DNA of 64,000 bases from Anaeramoeba flamelloides (taxonomy: Eukaryota; Metamonada; Anaeramoebidae). The translations under genes were made by a program, and so were the position numbers. The stretch lies in assembly GCA_027625915.1 (NCBI GenBank), contig JANTQA010000015.1, positions 11,313,001 to 11,377,000 on the forward strand, written 5' to 3'. The notes beneath the pieces were generated by a model. It was not told the origin of the DNA and did not search any database. It worked only from the letters and a program-made list of their open reading frames with translations. Positions within the stretch are counted from its first letter, which is position 1. The number at the start of each line of letters is the position of its first letter. This document shows, piece after piece, positions 1 through 11,689 of the stretch.

Positions 1-1384
1 TTGTAAAAAAAAACAATGACTTATTTTGAAATGATAATTCACTTCCGTAAAGTTATAAATGTTTTTTAAATCAGTCTTATTTGAATTTTTGTGAATCTAA
101 GTACTCGAATAGCCTTTGTTGATAGAAAAAAACAAAAACAGTAATTATTCCCTTAAATTGAAAAAACTTTTTACTACTTTTCTCTCTTATGCTATTTTTG
201 AGTGAGGTTTGCTAATGAGTTATTAGACCAGAATTTAAATTTAAAAGAAGTTCCAGGTACATTTTTATCAATTCAAAATTCTTATTAAAAATCATTTTTT
301 ATAAACTTGTTAAACTCTTTTGCTCGCTATCACAAATGAAAGAAAAAAGAATAATGACACTCCGCCAAAAGAATGGACAGATCAAAATTGAAACAAAACC
401 AGTTCAAACAAAGAAGAAGAATTCTCAAAAAATAACCCCAAACAATCAAAAAGTAAATTACTAAAATTTATTTTGTTTTTCATATTCAAATATTTATTGT
501 TGAAGCATCGTCTTCAAAATTAAACTTTTTTTCTCTCACTTAGAAAAGAGGGTAATATAAATAGATCATAACTTTATCGATCCTTTAAAATTTGTTGATC
601 TAACAAAAAAGAAAAGAGGAAAAAAAACAAAAGAAAAAAAAAAAATTATTATGTTTTGATGAGTTAATTTATAGTACTAATAATTGGAAGACTAGATCAG
701 TTTACAAATTTCAAAAACAATGTGAAACTGTTTATTTTTTTCAAGTCAAACTCGAACAAAGAAACATCACCCAAAGATCCCCAAAAACACTTTTCAAAAA
801 TTCTTACAAAAAACAAACAAAAAAGAAAGAAAGAATTTCATATACAGATTTAAAATCACCTAACGGCTGACACACAAAGTAGCGCCACTTTGAGATATAT
901 TTTTGGTTATTAACAACACAACTAAGCATTCATAAAACTGTATTGATATAAGAAAAACTTTTTTTTGATAACGTATCAATTTTCACTTTTTCTGTTGATC
1001 TCATGTTTTTTAAATAATCTTTAAGGGATTAGCGTTGACCAAAGGCAAGTCTAAAATTAAATAGTGTTACTGAACATAAATCATACTACCTCTTCGTAGT
1101 TCAAATTTCTCCAAAAATTCTATTAGTAAAATAGTACATAAAAGTTGATTTATCAAATGAAAAATAATCTTGTATTAGTAAAAAACCCGAAGAATTTTAG
1201 AAAAAAAGTCTACACTTCCGGAAAATTTAAAGTTATAATCATCAATATAGAGACTTTAAAGTTGAAAAATATCTTTCTTAAATTTGTCTTGAAATGTAGA
1301 TGAATTACTCAAAAATTTGATTTTTTGAAAAAATTCAAACCCCAAAAGTTCATTTTTTTTTGAGTTTATATCTTCTTGTAAGAT
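1..1384. other. AT-rich stretch without a supported gene
   Basis: No reading frame here has recognisable protein content. A 42-codon ORF at 336-464 is discussed among the rejected items. The rest is poly-A/poly-T-rich sequence. Confidence 0.5.
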
Positions 1385-1830
1385 TTAAATTCAGGCTTGA
1401 TCAAGTTTTGCTTCAGTTTTATAAATTATTTCTTGAGAAAGGTTGATTGATTTTTTAAAAAAGTGGCTTTTTTATTTATCCAAACTTCTACCGAGTTAAA
1501 ATATTTTTGAGTCAAATTAAAAATTACTAGTCCATAAAATAATTGAATAATGCATATTGGTTCGAACATTTGTAATTTTACTCCTATTAACTATTTTTTT
1601 TTTTTGGAAATCATTTTTATTTTTTTATAACTGTCCTTTTATTTTTACAAGTTTTATTGTAATTTTTTTTCTTTTTTTAACCAAATTCCAAAATACTTTA
1701 ATATTGTATTTCTGATAATTTTTTTGATTTTAGTTTTTTATCTGTATTTGGGTTCATTCCAAATGCTTGGATAATTTTATATATTATTATTAATTTTTTG
1801 TCAATTTCTGATATTGTACCTAAAAATTAA
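1385..1830 (-). mobile_element. Decayed LINE remnant (reverse-transcriptase 3' part)
   Basis: Two blocks (about 1390-1560 and 1700-1830) match the minus-strand LINE at 48.7-49.4 kb. Shared strings include TTTTGCTTCAGTTTTATA at about 1406 and GGTTCATTCCAAATG at about 1750, the latter encoding the FGMNPND-like segment after the YADD catalytic motif. The order is the same as in the better LINE copy, but frames are heavily broken and no ORF remains. This is an old fragment in opposite orientation to the neighbouring Sam50-like gene. Confidence 0.6.
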
Positions 1831-1977
1831 TTTTTTAATAAAATAAGAAAAAAAATTAAAATCGCTGCTTAAAATAATAATTAACAAGTTAATTAAACAT
1901 ATCATTGAAATTAATTGATAAAGTTAAAATTTATTTTTTTTTTTTTTTATTTTTTTCTATTATAATAATAGTACATA

Positions 1978-2517
1978 ATGCAATTGGCTGGAAATAGAGA
2001 TGAGATATTAATAGAACGTTATAATTATATACCATTTAAATCAAATCAATTCAAAAAAAAATATACCCCATTCCAGATATCTATCACAGGTCTCAATTCC
2101 ACAAATAAGAAAATTATTTCAAATCCAATCTCAAAATTATTTTCAAAAAAGAAATTAAGAAATCATTTAAATTATTTAAATCAACTCCATTCAGTAAATA
2201 CATTATTTTTGAATAAATAAACAATTTATAAATTGAAAAATATTAATAAGAATCATAAATTATTATATATATATATTATTATTTTCTACTATATAATTAT
2301 TAGTATTTCCACAATTTAGGTATATTCAAAAAAATTGATATTAATTTTGATTATAAGAAATCATTTTTCAGAAAAAATAGATTTTTAGTTAATTTTAATC
2401 TTGATGAAGTCAATTGGAAACCAAAATTTTCCTTCAATATTGATCCTTTTTCATATGTAAACATATTTTGATAAATTATTTTTATTATTATTTTTTATAA
2501 TTATTATTTTTATTTTT

Positions 2518-2605
<88 letters not shown>

Positions 2606-3722
2606 TTATTATTGTTATTATTCTAATTAGTATTCAAGACTCAATTTTCAAAATTTATTTGGATCTGGTCAAAATGTTGATATTATATCAAGGGTTGATA
2701 ACGAAATAACAGATTTAAATGTTAATTATTATAAACCAATAATTAATTTAAATAGTTTAAAAATCAATGGATTCAATTTGAACTTTTTTAAAAAAAATCA
2801 AAAAATTACAAACTGTGAAAGTTTAATTCGATCAAAAGGCTTTTCAATATTATTTTCTAAGCCAGCAGGATTTAAAAATATTTCAGAAAGGAATAATTTA
2901 TTCTATTTGAAAGACAAGGGAAAGAAAGGGGAAATAAGGCAAACCTTTAGTTATAATTTAGAAAAGAGGTCTTTAACAAGAAATTCATATATCCCCGAGT
3001 ATTCAGATTTAAAATCTTCTGTAAAATATCAATTTAGTAAAAATTCAAGAGACGATGATGCTTTTCCACTTAAGGGATATTTAATTGATTCTCATACTGA
3101 ATTTTCAGGTCTATTTAAAATGCCAACATTTATCAAAACTATAGCACATATAAGTTATCATTTACCAGCTTTTAAACAAATGTCATTAGGAATTCTCGGT
3201 TCAACTGGGATTATACATCCATTCAAATCAAATACAGGACTAGTGGGGATTTTTGATAGATTTTATCAAAAGCAAGAAAGGAAAAATGCTAATCAACTAT
3301 TAAATATTTTCTTTAAAAAAAATCCAAATCTAAATTTTAAAAAGATTAAACATTATCAAATCAAAGATGTTGAAATGGATTCAGAAATTATTAAGAGAAA
3401 TAATCTGGGTGGGGATGTGTTTGGGAAGTTACAAATAGAAATCGTCAGGAAAGACATTTTTAACTATGCAAAGAATATTTTTTTAGGATCCCGTGTCTTT
3501 ATCAATTCTCAATTTTTTGGTTTAACTAACCCAGAATATTATTCATTTACTGATAATATAAACCAATTTATAAACAATAGAGAAACTAATGTTGGAATTG
3601 GGTTTTCATTTAATACACCCCTTAAGCAATATAACATAAATTGCCATCTTCCTTTTAAATTAGTTTCAAAAAGTGATGTTTTTAAACATTTCAAATTTTC
3701 TTTTAATATCAATTTCCATTAA
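1978..3722 (+). CDS. Sam50/Tob55-like mitochondrial outer-membrane beta-barrel assembly protein (Omp85 family)
   Basis: Three exons: 1978-2193, 2304-2456 and 2631-3722, giving 486 aa, close to the usual 460-490 aa for Sam50. All junctions are phase 0 with GTAAAT and GTAAAC donors and TTAG acceptors. Family knowledge: Sam50 inserts beta-barrel proteins into the mitochondrial outer membrane. What I see: a single POTRA-like region (about residues 35-90) with ITGLNSTNKKII and, across the first junction, YFHNLGIFKKIDI, which matches the Sam50 LGIFK motif. Barrel motifs follow: NLFGSGQNVDI, SNTGLVGIFDRFYQ (DRF motif), NNLGGDVFG, and a C-terminal strand region with GIGFSFNTPLKQY that ends in FSFNINFH, an aromatic-ended last strand. 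The RGF motif that usually follows DRF is not obvious, so the protein is diverged. The start is the first ATG of the open frame; an upstream exon is possible. It implies a mitochondrion or a related organelle. Confidence 0.75.
2464..2620. repeat. (ATT)n microsatellite filling intron 2 of the Sam50-like gene
   Basis: The intron 2457-2630 consists almost wholly of ATT/TTA triplets with a few interruptions (C and G substitutions). It lies directly before the exon 3 acceptor at 2629-2630. Confidence 0.9.
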
Positions 3723-4111
3723 TTTATTAATGATATTTATAATGATTATATTAAATTATATATATGTGTGTGTTTGTGTTGAGATTTGATTTAAAAGTTT
3801 TTTGATCTTATACATTTATTAAATAAAAATTTAAACATATCTTGGCTAATTTTATTTACTTTTTGATTGTTTTAATAGCTATCAAATATTGTTTTTTTAT
3901 CATGGCTAAGAAAAATCTAGATTATTTATTGTTATTTATATTTCTAAATTTTCTTTTTATTATAAAAAATAAAAAAAAAAAAAAAGAAAAGAAACGAGTT
4001 TTCGGTGATTCAAAATAACAGAACAAGTTCAAAATTTTTACTCCAAATCTCTTAATTCAGGGGAACATAGTAACTAATAGCTGAGCTTTTATTACTCATA
4101 GTTTAATGAAA
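3723..4111. other. Intergenic AT-rich sequence
   Basis: Nothing recognised apart from a short TG run at about 3765 and poly-A at about 3968. Confidence 0.5.
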
Positions 4112-4621
4112 TAAACTAAAATTCCAAAATTTTCGACATAGTTAAAATGGTCCAAGCAATCACAATAATACAATATCATTCAAATTAGAAATAATTTTGA
4201 TTTTTTAGTTTTTTTTTTATCATTTGATTTTTGGAATTCCATAACTTGTTTCAGTTGGATCAATTTTTTTTTCAAACGATTGATATTAGGTTAAAGCTGA
4301 GTTCTTCAAAACAGGAGAACTCAAATAAAATTATTTGATAGTATCTGACCATTTGATCGATCAATATTCCTAATAAAATTTAAAAAAAATTTACAATGTA
4401 TTTTATTATTTTGCTCTCTCCTACATTTTTAACACACCACCATTTATTTGTATTGATAATTATTTATTTTTAGATTTGTGAGTATTGTAAATTATAAACA
4501 ATTGTTCAAATTTCAATTAGTAAATGGTTCTAATATGATATTTCTTTTTGAATTAATTAAATACCGATTTTTTTTTCAAAAATTGAATTTTGGCGTGTTA
4601 AAAATTTTGAATTTGGGTTTA
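4112..4621 (+). mobile_element. TA-flanked inverted-repeat element, family G (copy 1)
   Basis: Starts TAAACTAAAATTCCAAAATT and ends AAAATTTTGAATTTGGGTTTA, which are inverted repeats of about 25-30 bp. The internal sequence (for example GATCGATCAATATTCCTAAT) is shared with copies at 21214, 54764 and, inverted, at 15403 and 32387. There is no ORF, so it is non-autonomous. TA at both edges suggests mobilisation by a Tc1/mariner-type transposase. Confidence 0.8.
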
Positions 4622-5333
4622 TATCTTTTATTTTAATGTAAAAGAAATCTTATTCCCGTTTTATTAAATTTCATAATAATATACTTTAAAAATTAAAGTA
4701 TGAGTTTTCGGAATAATCAAGTATATAAAAAAAAAAATTAATTATAAAAAAATTTCATAATAATTATTCTGAACTTGAAAAAAATATAAAATCTTTTTAC
4801 TTTATAGATTTTTAATCATTTTTTTATTTCGAGTTAGTATAACATTTAAGACTTTATCTTTGAACAAAAGTTAAAGAAAAAAATAATAATAAAAAGTTAA
4901 GCAATTAAATCTCAATTATAGTAACTTAAACTCTTGAAACTTTTATTTCCAAAAAATGTACCATAATTAGAATTTTTCTTGTACTTTCACTTTCGTTGAA
5001 AGATTGTACATTAAAAGTAGTAATTACTGTATTAACAATAAATTTAAAATCAATAAGTTTCGTTGTAGTAGATGAACTAAATATGCTAAAGTTGTTTGAA
5101 TTGATATTAGAAGAAAAAAAATTAATTTTGGATATGTCAAAATTAAATTCATTTTTTCGGCACATTTTGACTCTTTTTCAATTTTTTTTATGATAAGTAA
5201 TTATTTTGTCATTTTTTTTTTTATTACAAGATCTAAAGTCACTTGATAAAAATAGGCTATTCTAAGGTTATTGAAACAATGAAAATGATTTGTAGAAAAA
5301 TAATATTGCTTTAACTTGTAATTTTATTTGATA
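4622..5333. other. Intergenic AT-rich sequence
   Basis: Overlapping short ORFs on both strands at about 4926-5193 have no family resemblance. Nothing else recognised. Confidence 0.4.
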
Positions 5334-5556
5334 TAAGCCAAATTTCAAAAAAAGAGGTAGATTTTTCATCTTAAAAAAAATAGTTTAATTGTTTTTTTTT
5401 TTTTTGAATAATCATGAATTTTAATAAATTTTAGGGATAATAACTGATATACTTGAAAAATAGCAATATAGTGTAATTACTTATTTTTTGAAAGATCAAT
5501 AAAAAAAGAAAAAAATAATGAAAAAAAATTTGTCTCTAATTTTGAAATTTGGCTTA
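5334..5556. mobile_element. Short inverted-repeat element, family F (copy 1)
   Basis: Begins TAAGCCAAATTTCAAAA and ends TTTTGAAATTTGGCTTA, near-perfect inverted ends with no coding capacity. Similar ends occur at 21106-21875 and 46293-46525. Confidence 0.65.
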
Positions 5557-6255
5557 CAATATGAAGATCAAAAGCGATATTACTATTTTTTTGTTTTATT
5601 AACCTAAGAATTTGAGTATTTCAATTTTTAAGTGAATATATTAAATTAATCATATTTTCTTCATGCATATTTCAACTATTATTTGATGTCTATTATTCTA
5701 CTTATTTCTGATTTTAAATTTCAAAGTTCAATAATAAAAAATGATTTATAAAGGGAAAATTATTTTGGGTAAATATGAAAGAAAGTTGATTAATTTTTTT
5801 AAAACCAGTAAGCTTTGATGAAAAAATCATGAAGAGATTATGAAATTTCCATTGATTTTTTAAATATTAAATGTTTTTTTTGAGTAAAGTTTATTTTATT
5901 GATAAATTTAAAGATGTTAAAGGTTTTTTAAATAATATTATCACTCGATTTCTGTTTAGAGGAATTGAATTTATTCAAAAAAAAAAAATAAATAATGGAT
6001 TTGACAATAATAAAAGTTATTATATTTTATTTCAATATTTGTGACTTGGAAATTTTTTTGAAATATTTTCATTTTTGGGGAATTTTTAAACTCTTTTGAT
6101 GTATCAAACATTTTCCAAACAATTATTCTTTCATTGGCATTTTATTTAATAAAATTACCTTATAAATTCAATTCAAATCGTTTCATAATTAAAGATTTTC
6201 AAAAAGTATCAAGTTGGTGTATAAAAATAAAAATTGAAAAAAAAACTTTTATTGA
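5557..6255. other. Intergenic AT-rich sequence
   Basis: I see no gene, only AT-rich sequence up to the truncated 5' end of the LINE copy. Confidence 0.5.
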
Positions 6256-6693
6256 ACCAAAATAACTTCTTTCAAAGCTCTCATTTTAAGTCAACTTTAT
6301 TATGGTCTCCAAATATTTGACTTGACACAAAATGATTTTGAAAGAATTGATAGATTTATCAATAAATCAGTCATGTATTTCTTACAAATTAATATCCATT
6401 CACCAAGATTAATTAATAAAACTGAAGCACAAATTTATCTCGCTAGATTAAAAGTATACCGAAGAAAATATAAATTGATAGAAAAAATAGATTTCTTAAA
6501 TTTAAAAAAATTAAAAGTGATTCTAAATTTTCAAACACTGGAAAATGAAAATATTAATTGGCACACTAAGGGATTAAAAGTATTAGATTTAGAATTAAAA
6601 GTTTTTCGATTCAACGAATTGGAAAATTTGCCTAGTTGGAAAGTTCAACAATATTTAAAAATTATAAAAAAAACAAAATTGCAATTTCAAACA

Positions 6694-6782
6694 GTCGTGT
6701 CTAGGTTTTCCAGAATTCAAAAGAATCGAGGAAATTTCATAGATTATACTCAAGTCTTTTAAATTCTGGAAAACCTAACGAC
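6694..6782. mobile_element. GTCGT...ACGAC hairpin element inside the LINE
   Basis: A palindrome with arms of about 40 bp: left TCTAGGTTTTCCAGAATTCA, right TTCTGGAAAACCTAACGAC. The uninterrupted LINE at 53062-53090 shows the site without it (TTTCAAACAACAAAATTATT), so it is a true insertion. Related hairpins occur at 11.25, 40.86, 41.03, 44.98 and 48.26 kb. Confidence 0.75.
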
Positions 6783-6852
6783 AAAAAATATTTAAACTGG
6801 AAAGCTTCAAAAACAATTCTAAAATTTCGAAATTTTACTAATTGTTTAAATA

Positions 6853-7434
6853 AACTACTTTCGAAAAATAAGGGCCCAGTTTTTCAAATTATACTCACTA
6901 AACTAATTATATGAGGAACCCTGTAAATAATCATCAATAAACTAGAAGTTGATGGATAATCATTAGAAGATTAAATACTAACAAGGTGTCGTCTTTAAAA
7001 AATTTTTATACGTTGAAAAAAATCTATTTCATTTTTTTGTACAAAAATTTGGCTAAAAAAATCATCCAAAAATTTTACAACATCGGGATATTATCGATTT
7101 TTTTTTTCGGTTCTAAGAGTAATTTGATTGAGAATTAAATTGAAATTTTTCATCATGTAAAAATATTAAATGTAAATCAGTGAAGATATATTGACATCTG
7201 AAACTATTTGATTGAAGAAACTAACAAACAAAAAAAAATCAAATTGTCATCTGATTGTTTGAAAAAATTTTTTTATTTTCTTCCAATTTTTCAGTCAAAA
7301 GTTTGGTTAATAAATTATGAAGTAGAAAATTTTATTTAAATTACATCATTAATCAACTGCCCAACATCATATTGAAATCCAATAATTCTAGAACGAGATC
7401 TCGAAATTTGGGCCCCTATTTTTTGAATTTAGTT
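6853..7434. mobile_element. 582-bp TA-flanked inverted-repeat element with GGGCCC in its ends
   Basis: Left end AACTACTTTCGAAAAATAAG followed by GGGCCCAG; right end TTGGGCCCCTATTTTTTG followed by AATTTAGTT. TA lies on both sides (6851-6852 and 7435-7436). The empty site is in the other LINE at about 53142 (TTTAAATAGGTACTC), which contains TA once. There is no coding capacity. The ends resemble family F, so it may be a longer cousin. TTTGGGCCCC also occurs at about 11491. Confidence 0.8.
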
Positions 7435-7540
7435 TAGGTACTCTTAGGTAACAAGTAAAAATAAAAATAAAAATTGTGATTTATGTAAAGAAAAGTTAAA
7501 TATTGATATCATTGAAGATTTCGATCATTTTTTATGGGAT

Positions 7541-7637
7541 CTTGTTGTTAAGTGCCTAGCTTTTTTTTAATTCGAGAAATAAAAATAAAATTTCAAAAAT
7601 TTTCTTTTTATTTCTCAAATTAAAAAAAACCTAACGG
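7541..7637. mobile_element. Hairpin element with poly-pyrimidine/poly-purine arms in the LINE
   Basis: Palindrome running from CCTAGCTTTTTTTTAATTCG to TCAAATTAAAAAAAACCTAA. The same type occurs at 11.06-11.15 and 40.95-41.02 kb. Compared with the full LINE, about 180 bp of the target (equivalent to 53246-53430) are missing, so this insertion came with a deletion. Confidence 0.65.
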
Positions 7638-8088
7638 CACACAGGAGAAAAGCAATTTTCTCTCTTCAAAAATAAAAAAAATAAAAAAAAAAAAAAAAAA
7701 AAAACTTTTTAAAGAATATTGAACAATGCCTAAAAAAATACAAGGTTTCTCTGAATAAGAAAATGATAATAAATTTTTTTTTTTTTTTTTTTTGTGAGAA
7801 TTCGTGCGTATGTTAAAAAACTGATTGAATTAAGATATCTATTTTCTCGATGTTTTATAAATTTGGTAAAAAAATTAACAATTTTTAAAATAAAAAAAAA
7901 GATTTATTGATTATTATTTATTTTTAAGGGTTTTTTTAAAAGATAACATTTTCTTAAATTCAAAATAAAATGAAACTTAATTTCATTTGAATTCTTCTTC
8001 CAATAAAATAGGTTAAACTTGAGAATAAGAATAAGGAAAAATATTCAAAATAAAAAAAAAAAAAATAATAAGGAAGAGAAAAAAACAT

Positions 8089-8902
8089 TTAATTGAAATG
8101 CTTTTTGAAATATTTTCCAGAATTGTTAGGGTCAATTCCTTCATCGCCTTCATTCCAATCAACTGGACAAACTTCTCCATTTTTTTCATAATATTGGAGT
8201 GCTTTAATGAGTCTCAGTACTTCTGTTACGGATCTTCCAATTGGCAAATCATTAACAATGATTTGACGTAAAACCATTTTAGGATCAATAATGAAAAGCC
8301 CTCTTAGTGCAATTCCTTCTTCTTTAATTAAAACGCCATAGTCCTGAGAAATTTTCATTGTGTTATCGGAAATTAATGGGATGTCCATTGGACCAAGTCC
8401 ACCTTTTTTTGGATCGGTATACCCATGCAAAGTGAGAGAATTTGGAGTCTATTTATTGAAAAGTAAATAGTGTTAATGTTCATTTGTTGAAGGTTTTAAT
8501 TAGATAATTATTCAATAATGTAAATTGTCAAAAATTTTGTAAATTAAAGGAGAAAAAAAATTTGTTTATAAAATCAAAAGAGGAAAAAATAATCAGCAAA
8601 AGAAAATTTTAAGCAAAAGAATTATATTTTACCTGTTGATACAGCTGCACCTTACAACCAAGTTTTTTGAATTCTTCAATACGTTGACTAAAGGCTCTAA
8701 TTTCTGTAGGACAAGTGAAAGTGAAATCTAATGGATAGAAAAAGAGAACTAACCATTTGCCATCATGGAGGCTTTCAAGTGTAACTTCCTTAAAATCAGA
8801 ATCTACAACAGCTTGAGCAGTAAATGTAGGTGCCTTTTTCCCAACAAAGGCTTTACTGAAAAAGATATTTTCACAACATTGTTCTTGACAGTTTTTTGAC
8901 AT
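8089..8902 (-). CDS. Typical 2-Cys peroxiredoxin (AhpC/Prx1 type)
   Basis: Two exons on the minus strand, 8902-8633 and 8448-8089, 209 aa. The 184-bp intron is phase 0 (GTAAAA donor, ATAG acceptor). It reduces H2O2 and organic hydroperoxides using thioredoxin. The peroxidatic cysteine is in [11 protein letters not shown] (C64) and the resolving cysteine is in GEVCPVDW near the C-terminus, the normal homodimeric arrangement. Both eukaryotic over-oxidation-sensitive motifs are present: GGLG in exon 2 and a YF pair in GKYFKKHFN. The join [16 protein letters not shown] aligns without a gap to the family but is diverged just there (the usual Val-x-x-Ser is missing), so the exact junction deserves a check. 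The N-terminus has three extra cysteines in CQEQCCEN. No targeting peptide is apparent, so it is probably cytosolic. Confidence 0.95.
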
Positions 8903-11055
8903 TGTTATTAGATTTGGTAAATTATAATAAAGTTAAATTAGTTTTTAAAAAAAAATGAATGAATAATAGTGCTTTATTGTTTTTAAAGAACTCAAAAGTT
9001 ATTGAAATCTTTCACAAAGTAAACTAAATTGGTTCTTAATAACACTTTTCAAATAAATTGAGAAATGTAACAGACAAATAAACTTAATTAAATTATAAAT
9101 TCCAAACCATTTTAAGTTTTTTGAGAAAAAATTGCGCTTATTTTATTTTCGCCTTCATTTAAACATAAAGGTTTTTGAGAAAATCAATTCCAAATGGTTG
9201 GATCAGGAAAAATTAGCAAATTTACTTTTTTACTCCTTTTCATCTTGATTCAAAAAAAATAAAATTGCTGATTCAAATTGTTCTCATGGAGGAGTTTGGT
9301 TTTATTGATAAGATTTGAAAAACTAAATCTTTTTTGTTCTAAAAGATTATCATAATTTACCAATCTTGGAAATTTAAATAGGATAAAATATCATCTGATT
9401 ATCCTATTTTCAAGTACTGTTATTTTCCAATGTTTGTTAATTGTAAAATAAATAGATCAAAATTTTCATTCAACTATCTAAAAATCAATTCCAAAAATGA
9501 AAACCAATCATTAAAATCCCCATTCTAAATTGGTATTACTTATTTAAGTTGGTTTTAAGAATTAATAAATCTGAATTTTTACTGGATTTTATTAAAATAA
9601 TTTTTTGGAAAGCTGACTGAAACTTTTGTTCAATTTATTTTGCAACAAATAGTAATAAAGGAAAATTTTTATTTCAATTTCCAAAATGAATAATAATTAT
9701 AACTGTTACAACCAAATTAATTGAGTAAAAATTATGTTTTAGAGTTCACTAAGGTAGTTTCATTTATTATCTAAAAATATCGTTTCTGAATGATTAGTTA
9801 AATATTCTTGGGGGATTTTTTCAACTAATTACTTGGAAAAATATTTTGGAATTTGAACTAAAAATTTTCATTTTTTAATTGGAAAATAATAGTATTGAAA
9901 TCTGACTATCATTTAGAATTATCAGATCACCCATATCAGCCAAGTATATCAATAAACACAATTAAAAAGGTTAAACCAAATATATAAATAGATATCACGA
10001 TTTAAAATCAACTCCTTTGAAAACACTATTTGAAAAAGAAAAACACTGTTTTGTTAACTTTCAGAGTAATAAAATTTGAGATGATTATCTTTTTTCTGTT
10101 CTGAAATATTGATTTCCTTTAGGATCTTTAGTTAACCTAATATTTGTTATAGTTAGACAATAAAAAACTACCAGTTTAAGATCAGAGATTAAAAATTTGA
10201 ATCAAATTATATTGGACAAAATATTTTGACATGATTATTAATTGATAACCATAATTTAACTAGAAACAAAACTTAAAATCAATTAAAAGAAGAAAAAAAT
10301 TAACTTTAAAAAAAAAATTCATTATATTATTTTCAATCAAATCGACAAAATCAATTTAAATTCCCTTTATTATCAAAATCCTTTGAGTTTTTTGGTGATC
10401 TTACAAATAGTTAATTTTTTGAAAAAAATTTTAAATAAATAATCAAAGAAAAGCCCCTGACCTAAAGATAATATTTTAAAACTAATTATTGGGTTATACC
10501 CTCCATTTTGTCTTTTTACCTTGTGATTTATTCTTTTTTTAATTGATCTTACTTTTCATTTTCTGTAAGTTTACCAATTAGAAATTGAGTTGAACTTTTT
10601 TTCCCCAACAAGATATTAAAAAATTTTTTAAAAACAAATATGAACATTTTCTAATTTTTCACCTTTTAATAACTCCAATTATAATAAAAACTATTGGTTA
10701 ATAAAAGATCTTTGATCAAAAAATATTTTACAAGATATTTTACAATTTATGTTGAAAAATCTAATTTTCTATGTTTCAGTAAGATTTTTTGAAAATTTAA
10801 TAGTAAAAAAATAGAAAATATTCTGCTTCTAGCTAGGATATCATTTGTTTATATTTTAAACCTTTTTTAAATCAGGAGAAAAAATTTTTAAAACGAATAA
10901 CCAATTATTTGAACTATTAAAGAATTATTTGTTCTTTCAAATTGCTAAAATATTTTTTTTTATGTTTTTTCATTTATTTTTTTTTTTAATTTTTGAAATA
11001 AACAGCAGATTTTTTTTCGGTTTATTTCAATTCTTTTGAATACTTGAAAACCTAG
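8903..11055. other. Long intergenic stretch, no gene recognised
   Basis: About 2.1 kb of AT-rich sequence without an ORF of note on either strand. Diffuse similarity to other repeats is likely given its texture, but I could not define boundaries. Confidence 0.5.
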
Positions 11056-11335
11056 GATACTTTCGTTAGGGTTTTTTTAATTTCTTAAATTAAAAGAAAA
11101 TTTCTTCTAAATTTTCTTTTAATTTTTCCAATTAAATAAAACCACCCGTTGGTTTTTCTTGATTTTTCTGTTTATTGGGAAAATCAATAGATATTACAAA
11201 TCAAACATAAACCTCAAGAAAACCAATGCACTCTACAACACCTGATGGACACTTTCGTTAAGTTTTTCAGAATTCAAAAGAATAAAGATAAATATTAATG
11301 ATTTTACTCAATTCTTTCGAAATCTGGAAAACCTA
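11056..11335. mobile_element. Array of three short hairpins (hairpin-array family)
   Basis: Three consecutive palindromes: about 11063-11145 (TTCGTTAGGGTTTTTTTAAT to AATTAAATAAAACC), about 11151-11228 (TTGGTTTTTCTTGA to TCAAGAAAACCAA) and about 11250-11335 (CGTTAAGTTTTTCAGAATTC to CTGGAAAACCTA). Between the second and third lies the linker CACTCTACAACACCTGATGG, a variant of the linker seen at 41107 and 44950. No coding capacity. Confidence 0.65.
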
Positions 11336-11689
11336 TAACATAAAATATTTCATTTTCAGTTATTTTTTTTATGTATTTGAGTTTTTTAAAGATGAGTAGA
11401 GGCATTTCAAGAACTATTGGTTATTATATATTCAAAAATTTATCTCAAAGTTGAATTTAACCAAAATTCATTGTCACATTCATTTAAAATTTTTGGGCCC
11501 CAAAATAGACTATTTTTCTCAACTCAATCCTTTCACTACCAATAACAAATACAATGTCATCAAGATTTTTAGGAAACGTGATTTTGACTATATTATGAAT
11601 AAATTTTATTAACATGATTAAATGGTTAATGAAAGTTGTAGTTTTGTCGAAATTGAAAATTTTAATTATATTTTTTCATAACAGCGAAA

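Larger units (their letters stand above)
6256..7703 (+). mobile_element. 5'-truncated LINE copy carrying three nested insertions
   Basis: Homologous to the last 0.85 kb of the LINE at 49.9-53.5 kb, starting at AAAATAACTTCTTTCAAAGC (compare 52637). It encodes the C-terminal region after the reverse transcriptase (FERIDRFINKS, NIHSPRLINKTEA, PSWKVQQYLKI) and the same 3' end (GGCACACAGGAGAAAAGCAA) followed by poly-A. Three insertions are visible by comparison with the longer copy: a hairpin at 6694-6782, a 582-bp TA-flanked element at 6853-7434, and a second hairpin at about 7541-7637 that replaces part of the C-terminal zinc-knuckle segment. The 5' truncation and poly-A tail are typical of target-primed reverse transcription. 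Confidence 0.85.

Noticed and set aside
336-464. 42-codon ORF (MKEKRIMTLRQKNG...) with a possible GTAAAT donor near its end
   Set aside because: It could be a first exon, but I found no in-phase continuation with recognisable content downstream.
2464-2620. ATT repeat considered as a CRISPR-like or minisatellite array
   Set aside because: It is a plain trinucleotide microsatellite without spacers.
4926-5193. Overlapping ORFs of 79 and 65 codons on opposite strands
   Set aside because: Short, low-complexity and without family resemblance; no splice partners found.
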